Shown here in pieces: positions 8,418-15,687 of a stretch of 18,385 nucleotides of DNA (within the stretch, counting starts at the first letter, position 1; the number at the start of each line of letters is the position of its first letter). Source of the DNA: Caldithrix sp. (GTDB lineage Bacteria > KSB1 > UBA2214 > DYKH01); NCBI GenBank assembly GCA_020722685.1, contig DYKH01000041.1, forward strand, positions 1-18,385. The letters run 5' to 3'. A program made the position numbers and the translations under genes. The notes beneath the pieces are model-generated. The model did not search any database. It saw only the letters and a list, made by a program, of their open reading frames with translations, and had not been told where the DNA came from.

Positions 8418-8456
8418 AATAGGACAACCCACGATGATGTCATCTTGGCCGGAAAA
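8418..8456. repeat. Probable degenerate copy of the 6596-6622 palindrome
   Basis: The tract has aaataggacaac, then gatgatgtcatcttgg, then ggaaaagga. The 6596 element has gtaggacaa, gatgccatcttg and ggaaaagg in the same order, and both are preceded by acaaatcg. The right arm is decayed and there is an insertion in the left arm. Both elements follow a stop codon of a glycan-related gene. The assignment is by eye. Confidence 0.4.
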
Positions 8457-8487
8457 GGAATGCTCGCATAATAGAAAAGAGCAGTGC

Positions 8488-8516
8488 CTCACGCCAAGCC
8501 GCCAAGCACGCGAAGA
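8488..8516 (+). repeat. Left inverted repeat flanking GxxExxY gene
   Basis: The arm contains ctcac, a 6-base variable spacer, then ccgccaag. The reverse complement of 8925-8953 has the same ctcac, a 6-base spacer and ccgccaag, with weaker similarity beyond. The two arms bracket only the GxxExxY gene. They look like the ends of a small unit or a genome-wide repeat. Confidence 0.6.
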
Positions 8517-8536
8517 ACTTGATAACAGGGGGTTAC

Positions 8537-8899
8537 ATGAGGGAAGACGAGATTGCAAGGATTATTGTTGATGCTGCCTTGCATATCCAGGTAAAATTGG
8601 GATCGGGACTGCTGGAATCTGTCTATGAGGTAGTTCTGGCACACAAGCTGACAAAGCTTGGTCTGCAGGTTGAGCGACAAAAGCCTATTCCACTCACTTT
8701 CGAGAACATTAAATTTGACGAAGGTTTTCGGGCTGATATCATTGTAGAGGACAGGGTGATTCTCGAACTAAAATCGGTGGAAAAGATTTCCAAGGTGCAC
8801 AAGAAGCAAGTTCTGACTTATTTGCGGCTTGCCGACAAAAGGCTTGGCTTTTTAATTTTGATTCTACACTCATTATGGATGGGATTTTGGGAATTGTAA
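8537..8899 (+). CDS. GxxExxY protein (PD-(D/E)XK-like), frameshifted C-terminus
   Basis: A 120-residue protein of the GxxExxY family, usually about 125 residues. The name motif is in LGSGLLESVYEVVL. A nuclease-like core follows: FRADIIVEDRVILELKSV, giving the D...E-x-K arrangement. The start is ATG 8537 with an AGGGGG site about five bases upstream; a TTG at 8519 is unlikely. The end is abnormal: after RLGFLI the frame reads LILHSLWMGFWEL, whereas the next frame over reads FDSTLIMDGILGIVNELEE and stops at 8914-8916, which is the expected family ending. Loss of four bases (one AATT of a tandem pair) near 8853-8858 explains this. The gene is probably a recent pseudogene or a sequencing indel. 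It is flanked by inverted repeats. Cellular function is unknown. Confidence 0.85.
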   Translation: MREDEIARIIVDAALHIQVKLGSGLLESVYEVVLAHKLTKLGLQVERQKPIPLTFENIKFDEGFRADIIVEDRVILELKSVEKISKVHKKQVLTYLRLADKRLGFLILILHSLWMGFWEL

Positions 8900-8924
8900 A
8901 CGAACTAGAAGAATGAAGCTATTT

Positions 8925-8953
8925 GCCTTTGCGCCTTGGCGGTTTTGTGTGAG
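8925..8953 (-). repeat. Right inverted repeat flanking GxxExxY gene
   Basis: This is the partner of 8488-8516. It starts nine bases after the expected (frame-restored) GxxExxY stop at 8914-8916. The matching blocks are cttggcgg (8935-8942) and gtgag (8949-8953), separated by six bases as in the left arm. Confidence 0.6.
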
Positions 8954-9081
8954 ATTTGTGATGGTATTTTTGTCTCCATAGAAAAATGGCAAGGCGTTCA
9001 TTGGTTGGTCATTCGTTCTCGAAATCGGGTGGGATGAATTGCGAATTCTTTTTTGAAATCTAATCATGTACAGGAGTCCTC

Positions 9082-10503
9082 ATGTCCGATCTCAAACCTC
9101 TCACTTTGCACGATGACCGATATTTTAGCTCCAATCCAGAAGAGCGAAAGATTGCGCGTCACCTTTATGAAATCGCCAAACCGCTGCCGTTGATCTGCCC
9201 TCACGGCCACGTCGATCCCCGGCTGTTTGCCGACAACCGGCCTTTCCCCGATCCGACGGAGCTTTTGGTTATCCCAGATCATTATCTTTTCCGCATGCTC
9301 TACTCGCAGGGAATTCCCATGACCGCCCTGGGCGTACCGCGCATCGACGGCGGTCCGACGGAAACCGACCGGCGTAAGATTTGGCAATTGGTCGGCGACA
9401 ACTTTTATCTCTTCCGCGCCACGCCCACCGGGGGCTGGCTGAAGCACGAGCTGCATGAAGTGTTTGGCATCCAGAAGCGGTTGAATGGCAAAACAGCCAT
9501 GGAGATTTATGATGAGATCAACTCGGCTCTGCAAAAGCCGGAGAACCTGCCCAGAGCCATGTTCGAACGATTCCGCATACAAGTGCTCGCCACCACCGAT
9601 GCTCCCACCGACACGCTCGAACACCACCAGAAAATTCGCGCCAGTGGCTGGAAAGGTCGCGTCATTCCTTCCTTCCGTCCGGACAATGTGACGGATTTTA
9701 TGTATCGCGGCTGGCGACAAAATATTGACAAGCTATCCGAAGTGAGCGGAATCGACTGCACCCGCTATCGCGGCTTTATTCAAGCCATCGAAAAACGCCG
9801 GGCTTTCTTCAAAGAATTGGGAGCAACGGCGACAGATCAAGGCGTGCTGACGCCTTTTACGATTGAATTGTCTGGGACAGAGGCGGAAAAGCTGTTTGCC
9901 AAGGCGATTAAAGGAAAAGCCACGCCGGAAGACGCTAAGCTTTTCACCGGTCATATCATCATGGAAATGGCTCGCATGAGCATCGAAGACGGTCTGACCA
10001 TGCAGTTGCATCCCGGCTCCTTCCGCAATCACAATGAGCAAGTCTTCAAAACCTTTGGGCTGGATAAAGGCTGTGACATTCCGCTGGCCACGGATTTTGT
10101 CCATAATCTTCGTCCGCTGCTCAACAAGTACGGCAACGATCCGCGCCTGACGTTGATCGTCTTCACCTTGGATGAGACGACCTACTCTCGTGAATTGGCG
10201 CCCCTGGCGGGACATTATCCGGCGATGAAGCTAGGGCCGGCTTGGTGGTTCCACGACAGTCGCGAGGGCATGCTTCGCTACCGCCGCATGACCACAGAAA
10301 CGGCCGGCATTTACAACACCGTCGGCTTTAACGATGACACGCGGGCCTTTCCGTCCATACCGGCAAGACATGACGTGGCCCGCCGAGTGGATTGCCGTTT
10401 CTTGGCCGAGCTGGTGGCCGAGCATGTGATCGAGTTGGATGAAGCGCAGGAGATGATTGTGGATTTGTCTTATAATTTGGCAAAGAGGAACTACAAGCTG
10501 TAG
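9082..10503 (+). CDS. uxaC: Glucuronate isomerase (uronate isomerase)
   Basis: Converts D-glucuronate to D-fructuronate and D-galacturonate to D-tagaturonate, the first cytoplasmic step of uronate catabolism. The 473-residue length fits the family (about 470). The amidohydrolase-fold metal site is seen as ICPHGHVDP with H41 and H43. Further family blocks are ATTDAPTDTLEHH, GRVIPSFRPDNV, MQLHPGSFRNHN, TLDETTYSRELAPLAGHYPAMKLGPAWWFHDS, and the C-terminal LAELVAEHVIELDEAQEMIVDLSYNLAK. The start has an AGGAG site at 9072-9076. No uxuA, kdgK or uronate transporter is next to it, so the rest of the pathway lies elsewhere. It converges on a Gfo/Idh/MocA dehydrogenase. Confidence 0.96.
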   Translation: MSDLKPLTLHDDRYFSSNPEERKIARHLYEIAKPLPLICPHGHVDPRLFADNRPFPDPTELLVIPDHYLFRMLYSQGIPMTALGVPRIDGGPTETDRRKIWQLVGDNFYLFRATPTGGWLKHELHEVFGIQKRLNGKTAMEIYDEINSALQKPENLPRAMFERFRIQVLATTDAPTDTLEHHQKIRASGWKGRVIPSFRPDNVTDFMYRGWRQNIDKLSEVSGIDCTRYRGFIQAIEKRRAFFKELGATATDQGVLTPFTIELSGTEAEKLFAKAIKGKATPEDAKLFTGHIIMEMARMSIEDGLTMQLHPGSFRNHNEQVFKTFGLDKGCDIPLATDFVHNLRPLLNKYGNDPRLTLIVFTLDETTYSRELAPLAGHYPAMKLGPAWWFHDSREGMLRYRRMTTETAGIYNTVGFNDDTRAFPSIPARHDVARRVDCRFLAELVAEHVIELDEAQEMIVDLSYNLAKRNYKL

Positions 10504-10517
10504 CAAGTTGCAAGTCG

Positions 10518-10620
10518 CAAGCTCCAAGTCGCAAATCCCAAATAATTTCCAATGACCAATTTTCCAAAACTCTTCCGCTTGGAAATTGGCACTTGGATCT
10601 TATTTGGGATTTGGTGCTTG
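10518..10620. repeat. Large imperfect inverted repeat between convergent genes
   Basis: About 100 bases can fold into one long hairpin. Outer arms are 10518-10525 and 10613-10620 (7 of 8 pair). The middle arms caaatcccaaataa (10532-10545) and 10600-10613 are perfect. The inner arms ccaattttccaa (10556-10567) and ttggaaattgg (10579-10589) pair with one bulge around an 11-base loop. It sits between the uxaC stop and the opposing oxidoreductase stop, so a bidirectional transcription block or REP-like role is plausible. The motif-rich caag/ccaa sequence suggests an interspersed repeat. Confidence 0.7.
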
Positions 10621-10698
10621 GTTGTTTGGCAGTTTTTGGCTACCGCGTCAAGCGCATAATGAAAAGTTCTACCTCAGCAAGTCAAGGCGACGAGCGAA

Positions 10699-11943
10699 TT
10701 AGTCAAAACTTCGCAGCTTGCCTTGTAGCCGCTCCGGTTGCCAATTCGCCGGCGCGGGTTTGGGATAATACAATATGTCCTTGCGCTCGATGGGCACGCC
10801 ATCCTGCGCTGCACTCTGGTAAAGCGCTTCGACTTCTCCCAAGACGTTCAAGGCATGAATGGCATCCCTGCGGTACTTGCAGCCGGTCAACAAGCAGCGG
10901 AGAAAATCCGCCAATTCGACGGCAAACGGGTCGCGCGGTGCGAGGTCGAGGTACTGCCAATAGTTTCGCCATTCGACCTTCTCGCCCTTGACCGATCTCT
11001 CCCAGCGATTGGCGGGAGCGGTTTCCTTCCATTGTACCTTCAATCCATAAAGACCAAAGACGACGCTGCCGTTTTCTCCTTCCACAGTGATTTCCAACGG
11101 GCCGAATTCCGAATTAATGCGGCGGAACCATGACCAGATAGATGTGTTCACCACGCCGTTCGTGTGCTCGCGGCGAAGATGCGAACAATCTTCCACGTCG
11201 CAATCGATGACAGTTCGGCCATCGGTGCTCAGGCGCTTGGGGACGAGAAGTCGTGCCACTGCGCTCAACCGCTCGGTCTCACCAAAAAGCGCTTCGGACA
11301 AATAGCCTTCGTGACACATATCCAAAATAATCCCGCCGCCGGCTTCGGCAAATCGCCAGTTGAAATCCGGGCGCTGACCGGAAAATTCTTTGTTGCCGGC
11401 CAATCCAGAACCCACTTCATAGCCGAAAGCCATCTGCGCCGTGAGCGGCTTGATCTCCGGCATCATCTGCACGGCTTTGTGCACGCCGGGCGTCTCCAAC
11501 ATGTGATGCACGACGCCGTGTTTGAATCCGCCTTTTACCAGCGCATCAACGATGGCAAAGCCATCCGCATAATTGGCCGCCAAAGGCTTTTCCATGAATA
11601 CCGCCGTGGTCGAGGAATCCAGCGACGGCAAAACTTGCAGCATAAACTCCTTGCGGATGCCGGTGGAAAGAGTATTGTGATAAACCTGTCGTTCGGGATT
11701 GAGGCGCCGGGCTAATGCCATGGCCGGTTGAATGTCCTCGAAGGAATGCTCCAGGCTCAAAGTCTCGGCTATCTTTTTGACTTTGTCCGGATTTCTTCCC
11801 ACGCCGATTGCTACCGGCCGGACAATATCACCGTCCACTTGCACCATTCGATCTTTGTTGATGTTTTGCAGCGCTCGCACGGCAATCTGTCCCATGCGAC
11901 CGGTCAAGCCGTGAACGACGACCGGAATTACTATTTCTGCCAT
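10699..11943 (-). CDS. Gfo/Idh/MocA-family NAD(P)-dependent oxidoreductase
   Basis: A 414-residue sugar or cyclitol dehydrogenase-like protein. The Rossmann start is IPVVVHGLTGRMGQIAVRAL, and the catalytic-lysine motif EKP is at residues 118-120 (VFMEKPLAAN). A second domain with AGGGIILDMCHEGYLSEALFG and DVEDCSHLRREH resembles the family's substrate-binding sheet. The N-terminal loop GLTGRMG is slightly unlike the usual GxGxxG. It starts with a perfect AGGAGG (11954-11949) five bases before the ATG and lies 29 bp after the DUF72 gene, so the two are probably co-transcribed. The substrate is unknown. Nearby uronate isomerase is suggestive only. Confidence 0.9.
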   Translation of the reverse strand: MAEIVIPVVVHGLTGRMGQIAVRALQNINKDRMVQVDGDIVRPVAIGVGRNPDKVKKIAETLSLEHSFEDIQPAMALARRLNPERQVYHNTLSTGIRKEFMLQVLPSLDSSTTAVFMEKPLAANYADGFAIVDALVKGGFKHGVVHHMLETPGVHKAVQMMPEIKPLTAQMAFGYEVGSGLAGNKEFSGQRPDFNWRFAEAGGGIILDMCHEGYLSEALFGETERLSAVARLLVPKRLSTDGRTVIDCDVEDCSHLRREHTNGVVNTSIWSWFRRINSEFGPLEITVEGENGSVVFGLYGLKVQWKETAPANRWERSVKGEKVEWRNYWQYLDLAPRDPFAVELADFLRCLLTGCKYRRDAIHALNVLGEVEALYQSAAQDGVPIERKDILYYPKPAPANWQPERLQGKLRSFD

Positions 11944-11972
11944 CTATACCTCCTGATTACTGAAACGCTTGC

Positions 11973-12692
11973 CTATCGTAACATTGTCTGGAATTTCCTG
12001 GCATCCCGCAGCATGTTAACGTTATTGAAAAGCACGTAACTGGGCTTGCCCTGTTGGCACCAATCGTAAAGTAGCCGCAGGTCCAAATCGGAATACGTAT
12101 AGCGATAGCCCTTGATGCCATGCAGCCGAAAATAGTTGATGGGGGCAAACAGACTCTTGCGGACGAACGGATCGACGCAATGCACCAAATTCAGCGAGCT
12201 ACATAGCTCCCGAACGACATCGTCGGGCCAATCCCCGCGCGGCTCCCAGCAGAAGACAAAATCCTCCCGGTCAATTGCCGTAAAAAACGCGCGCAGATTC
12301 TGCCGATGAAACTCATCGTCTCGAAAGCTGGCCGGACATTGAAAGACGATGATCTTCGCCTTTAATGCCTCAGCAACTTCGCGCGTCCGCAGCCAAGCGT
12401 CGTGAACTTCCCGGGTCGGCTTGAAGGATCCATAATTGCCCCGGCTTTCTTCTGGTAGCTTTTCCCGCAGCCGGCGGTAGGTCGGGCTGGACGGCTCGTG
12501 AGTGATCAACTGCCAGGCTTTTAGAGTAAACTCGAAATCCTCGGGAGCTTCTTCTCGCCACCTTTGGGCAGTTGCAAGCTTGGGCGGCTGATAAAAAGTC
12601 TGCTGCACTTCCACGACCGAAAATTCCCTAAAGTAAAGCGACATGGATTCGGCAAAGCCGCAGCAACCGACTTTTATTTCTGTTGCCTTCAT
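11973..12692 (-). CDS. DUF72 domain protein
   Basis: A 239-residue TIM-barrel-like protein of the DUF72 family, with no established biochemical role. Recognisable blocks are IKVGCCGF at the N-terminus, FSVVEVQQTFYQPP (the usual VEvnsTFY position), FEFTLKAWQLITHE, IIVFQCPASF, VFCWEPRGDWP, INYFRLHG and the terminal YVLFNNVNMLRDA. No strong ribosome site is seen before ATG 12692. It follows lysC after about 176 bp and precedes the oxidoreductase by 29 bp. Confidence 0.9.
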   Translation of the reverse strand: MKATEIKVGCCGFAESMSLYFREFSVVEVQQTFYQPPKLATAQRWREEAPEDFEFTLKAWQLITHEPSSPTYRRLREKLPEESRGNYGSFKPTREVHDAWLRTREVAEALKAKIIVFQCPASFRDDEFHRQNLRAFFTAIDREDFVFCWEPRGDWPDDVVRELCSSLNLVHCVDPFVRKSLFAPINYFRLHGIKGYRYTYSDLDLRLLYDWCQQGKPSYVLFNNVNMLRDARKFQTMLR

Positions 12693-12728
12693 TTCAATGA
12701 TACTGGTTAAGGGTCATTTTTTCATGTC

Positions 12729-12748
12729 ATGCCTGTGAATACAGGCAT
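12729..12748. other. Perfect 8-bp stem hairpin between lysC and DUF72 gene
   Basis: atgcctgt and acaggcat pair perfectly around a gaat loop. It lies downstream of the lysC stop (12869) and upstream of the DUF72 start. Read on the minus strand it is followed by an A-rich rather than T-rich tract, so it is not a standard intrinsic terminator. It could be an mRNA-processing or stability element. Confidence 0.45.
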
Positions 12749-12868
12749 CTCCTAACGATATATTCACAAGGAGATTCTTGTATGCGCAGGAGGAATGATA
12801 AGATGGATGAAATTTCTACCCTCAACGAGTATAATCACACGAAGACGAAGGATTCGCTGCGCCAATTG

Positions 12869-14242
12869 TTACTTCTCAAAAAACTCCGCATGGATCGCCC
12901 GCACGGTAGTCTTGACATCTCTTTCCTTGACCAGAAAATACTGGGCAACCTTGGACGCGCCCGAAGCGATCATTTCCACGTTCACGTTCATTCCCGCGAC
13001 CGCGGAGAAAACCCGTCCCGCAAGCCCTTTGGTTTCCGCCAAGCCTTCGCCGACCACGCCCACGAGGGCAATGTCCGTAACCGGCTCAATGTGATCGATG
13101 TAAGGAATCCGCAGGCCTTCGATCAAATGCTTGCTCTTCTTGACATCGCTTTTATCCAACAGCAGGCTGACGGCCGTTTGCGAGGTGATCACGGAAATAA
13201 TGTTGACTTTGGCGCTGCTCAGCGCGGAAACCACTTTTTGCAGAAATCCGATTTGCTGGCCGACGCTGGCCCCGTGCAAACGCAAGGCGCCGATCTTGCA
13301 GTTAAACGTAACGCTCTTGATGACGTCTTCATGCAAATGCTTTTCCGGCCCGATAACAGTACCGGTTGCTTCCGGCTTGTAAGTATTCTTGATGATGGCC
13401 GGAATTCGTTTCTTTGCCAATGGCTCCACCGTTCGCGGATGCAAGATGCCGGCGCCAAAATAAGCAAGCTCAGCCGCTTCTTCATAAGCCAGGTATGGCA
13501 ATGTCCTGGCTTCCGGCACGATTTCCGGCGCAGCGGTCAGAAAGCCGTCCACGTCCTTCCAAATCTGCAGTTCTCTGACATCCATCGCGTAAGACACAAT
13601 CGCGGCGCTATAGTCCGTCCCGCCGCGGCCAAAAGTGATGGCATGCCCGTCAGCGGTGCAGCCGAAAAAACCGGTTATTACCGGGATGGCACCGCCAGCG
13701 ATGTGTCCCCGCAAATGATCCGGCAGCGCTTTGGCGATGGCTTCGAGATTGGCGTTTCCATTGCCAAAGTCACCATCGGCGAGCAGATCGATATGATCAG
13801 CTTCGAGCGCCACAGCCGCTTGGCCGCGATCCTGTAGACAACCCGTTAGAAGCTGCACGGCCAACCGTTCGCCCATCGACAGGATCAAATCAAGAGTGCG
13901 GTCCGAACATTCGCCGGTATAGGCAATGCCATAGAGAAGCTTTTCCAGACGCGAAAGCAGATACTCGATTTCGTCGACTATTTTTTTCTTGGTTTCTGTG
14001 GACTGAATTGCCCCAACGACCAGCTCACGATGGAGCAGATTGAGATAGTCCAATAGCCCACCAATCTTACGCTCGGTCGTCAATGCCTCCTGCACGCTTT
14101 TCAGAAGATGATTCGTGACGCCATTGACAGCAGACAGCACCACGATTTTTCCCGGCGCCCGTTGTCGGATGATAATGTCCGCTACTTGACCCAGCGAGTC
14201 AATACTTCGCAGCGAAGACCCGCCGATTTTCATCACGATCAT
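12869..14242 (-). CDS. lysC: Aspartate kinase
   Basis: Phosphorylates L-aspartate, the first step toward lysine/diaminopimelate, threonine, methionine and isoleucine. The 457-residue monofunctional enzyme starts with MKIGGSSL (4-11, a variant of KFGGTSV). Later signatures are GERLAVQLLTG, PVITGFFG, TFGRGGTDYSAAIV and WKDVDGFLTAAPEIV. Two ACT domains fill the C-terminus (ASVGQQIGFLQKVVSALSSA onward, and ALVGVVGEGLAETKGLAGRVFSAVAG), which makes allosteric feedback likely. Its ATG overlaps the asd stop as ATGA, giving tight translational coupling. No homoserine dehydrogenase domain is fused to it. Confidence 0.96.
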   Translation of the reverse strand: MIVMKIGGSSLRSIDSLGQVADIIIRQRAPGKIVVLSAVNGVTNHLLKSVQEALTTERKIGGLLDYLNLLHRELVVGAIQSTETKKKIVDEIEYLLSRLEKLLYGIAYTGECSDRTLDLILSMGERLAVQLLTGCLQDRGQAAVALEADHIDLLADGDFGNGNANLEAIAKALPDHLRGHIAGGAIPVITGFFGCTADGHAITFGRGGTDYSAAIVSYAMDVRELQIWKDVDGFLTAAPEIVPEARTLPYLAYEEAAELAYFGAGILHPRTVEPLAKKRIPAIIKNTYKPEATGTVIGPEKHLHEDVIKSVTFNCKIGALRLHGASVGQQIGFLQKVVSALSSAKVNIISVITSQTAVSLLLDKSDVKKSKHLIEGLRIPYIDHIEPVTDIALVGVVGEGLAETKGLAGRVFSAVAGMNVNVEMIASGASKVAQYFLVKERDVKTTVRAIHAEFFEK

Positions 14243-15297
14243 AGCAATCGTTCTCGATATGCCAATTCGGCATTCAACACCGATCCACCCGCCGCGCCCC
14301 TCACCAGATTGTTGGACAAGGTAGCAAAGCGAATAACCCGTTTTTCGACCTCAAGGCGGCCCACAGTCGCGGTCATGCCTTTGGCCCGCACAGGCTCGCC
14401 GGCATCCACATCGATGCGCGGTTGTGGGCGAGTCGGCTCCAAGTTGAGAATGACCGGCTGAACCGGCGCCGTGGGCAAGCCGATGACTGGCTCGGGCGAA
14501 ACATAGCCTTTGAAGCGCTCGACGACGTCTGGATAATCGACCTCTTGCTCAACTTCCACGTGCACGGAAATGAGATGCCCCACGATGGTGGGAACACGGA
14601 AGCAATGGGCGTGAATTTCCCAGTCAGTGGGAATGATTTTAGAACCCTCCAATTGGCCGCATATTTTAGCACATTCCTGCCGAACCTTATTTTCTTCGCC
14701 TTGAATGAAAGGAATGACATTGCCGGCAATATCCAGTGCCGCAACACCCGGGTATCCCGCGCCGGAAATGGCTTGATAGCTGGCAACAATCAGCTTCTTG
14801 ATTCCGAGCGGCAGCAGTGGGGTCAAAGCCAATGCCAAGCCCGTGGTGGTGCAATTAGCGTTGGTGATAATAAATCCTTTTGTGCGCTCTTGCTGAACAT
14901 GCGCCATCCGAAGATGTTGGTGGTTTATTTCCGGGATCAGGATAGGAACCTGAGGATTCATGCGATGGGAGCTGGCATTGGAGAACACCTTGAGACCCTT
15001 CTCGGCGGCTTCCTTCTCAATTCCCGTCGCAATATCAGCGGGCAGAGCGGAGAACACGATCTCGACGCCTTTTGTCACTAAAAGATCGACGCTGATCGGG
15101 TCAAAGACCATATCGGCAAAGGCAGAAGGCAAGCCCTCGGCGATGAGCGGCTTGATTTCGCGCAGGCGCTGGCCGACTCGTACGTCACTGGCGCCAATCG
15201 CCGTCAATTCAAAATAAGGATGATCGACGAGCAGCTTGAGAAAGTGCTGGCCGACAATCCCCGTGGCACCCAAGACCGCAGATTTGATCTTTGACAT
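14239..15297 (-). CDS. asd: Aspartate-semialdehyde dehydrogenase
   Basis: Reduces aspartyl-phosphate to aspartate semialdehyde with NADPH, immediately after LysC in the pathway. The 352-residue length and sequence resemble the archaeal/fungal-like Asd branch rather than the E. coli type. The NADPH loop VLGATGIVGQ is at the N-terminus. The catalytic cysteine is in NANCTTTG. Later come the ASYQAISGAGYPG segment, and HAHCFRVPTIVGHLISVHVEV with an active-site His. ATG 15297 is preferred over ATG 15303 because AGGA (15307-15304) lies six bases before it but directly abuts 15303. The gene is the first of the asd-lysC operon and follows a leader with an intrinsic terminator. Confidence 0.95.
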   Translation of the reverse strand: MSKIKSAVLGATGIVGQHFLKLLVDHPYFELTAIGASDVRVGQRLREIKPLIAEGLPSAFADMVFDPISVDLLVTKGVEIVFSALPADIATGIEKEAAEKGLKVFSNASSHRMNPQVPILIPEINHQHLRMAHVQQERTKGFIITNANCTTTGLALALTPLLPLGIKKLIVASYQAISGAGYPGVAALDIAGNVIPFIQGEENKVRQECAKICGQLEGSKIIPTDWEIHAHCFRVPTIVGHLISVHVEVEQEVDYPDVVERFKGYVSPEPVIGLPTAPVQPVILNLEPTRPQPRIDVDAGEPVRAKGMTATVGRLEVEKRVIRFATLSNNLVRGAAGGSVLNAELAYRERLL

Positions 15298-15344
15298 AGT
15301 CATTCCTAAATTGGTGATGAATGAAGGCTCGCCGCGATGATAAT

Positions 15345-15376
15345 AAAAAAGCCCGCTGGGGGTGATAACAGCGGGC
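15345..15376 (-). terminator. Intrinsic terminator in the asd leader (candidate attenuator)
   Basis: On the minus strand gcccgctg and cagcgggc form a perfect 8-bp GC-rich stem around a 10-base loop (15376-15369 with 15358-15351), followed at once by TTTTTTATTA (15350-15341). It lies about 48 bases upstream of the asd ATG and downstream of a strong promoter, so transcription must pass it to reach asd. Confidence 0.85.
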
Positions 15377-15511
15377 CTTAGATTCGATCTTCCAGAAAAA
15401 TTCTATGCTGGGAAAATTTCCAGCCCACCTATCCTATGGTAAGTGAGCATAGGCATAAAATATTTCGGTAGATTTTTCATCATCGGCCTGGTTCCAGAAG
15501 ATTTCTCAATT
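15377..15511 (-). promoter_or_regulatory. asd-lysC 5' leader with competing hairpins
   Basis: Between the promoter and the attenuator the leader holds several mutually exclusive pairings found by eye. CCTATG with CATAGG (15433-15438 and 15448-15453) forms one hairpin. CTATGCT with AGCATAG joins 15446-15452 to 15403-15409. GCTGG with CCAGC joins 15407-15411 to 15420-15424. A long-range pair joins 15497-15502 to 15387-15392. A short leader ORF (ATG at 15483 or 15480, stop TAG at 15405-15403) encodes 25-26 residues with four Met, two Lys, two Ile and one Thr, but no clear run of one amino acid. I do not recognise a lysine, SAM or T-box consensus. Confidence 0.5.
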
Positions 15512-15517
15512 CGCGGA

Positions 15518-15546
15518 AAAATAAGAAATCGCGCCATCAATGTCAA
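15518..15546 (-). promoter_or_regulatory. Sigma-70-like promoter for asd-lysC leader
   Basis: On the minus strand a perfect -35 TTGACA (15546-15541) is followed by a 17-base spacer and a -10 TATTTT (15523-15518, four of six consensus positions). Transcription would start near 15511-15508, about 210 bases before the asd ATG. Confidence 0.75.
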
Positions 15547-15606
15547 GATGGATTTTTGTGAAATTTTGCGAAATTGGTTGTTCTGAGATTGCGAGTGAAA
15601 GATTCG

Positions 15607-15648
15607 AAAAAAAATCTGGTTTCCAATTTGGGTACGGAAACCAGATTT
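15607..15648 (-). terminator. Intrinsic terminator after the PDZ gene
   Basis: Minus-strand arms aaatctggtttcc and ggaaaccagattt (15648-15636 with 15624-15612) pair perfectly over 13 bases around an 11-base loop. They are followed by eight T residues (15614-15607, overlapping the stem's last bases). The hairpin begins 40 bases after the PDZ gene stop and isolates that gene from asd. Confidence 0.92.
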
Positions 15649-15687
15649 AACTACCTTGACCAAGAAGAAAGCAACCTTACCTATCAA

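Noticed and set aside
9064..9720. Minus-strand open frame of 218 codons
   Set aside because: It is entirely antisense to uxaC, whose protein matches its family along the full length.
12729..12748. lysC or DUF72 intrinsic terminator
   Set aside because: The stem is perfect but no T-tract follows on either strand.
12782..13837. Long plus-strand open frame of 351 codons with an AGGAGG just inside it
   Set aside because: It is mostly antisense to lysC, which has clear kinase and ACT motifs. The product shows no family features and is rich in residues typical of antisense frames.
15377..15511. Known lysine, SAM or T-box riboswitch
   Set aside because: I could not find the conserved core sequences of those classes by eye. 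A covariance-model search is needed.
15403..15687. Minus-strand open frame of 94 codons before asd
   Set aside because: It would run through the PDZ-gene terminator hairpin and the asd promoter. Only its last 25-26 codons are kept, as a possible leader peptide.
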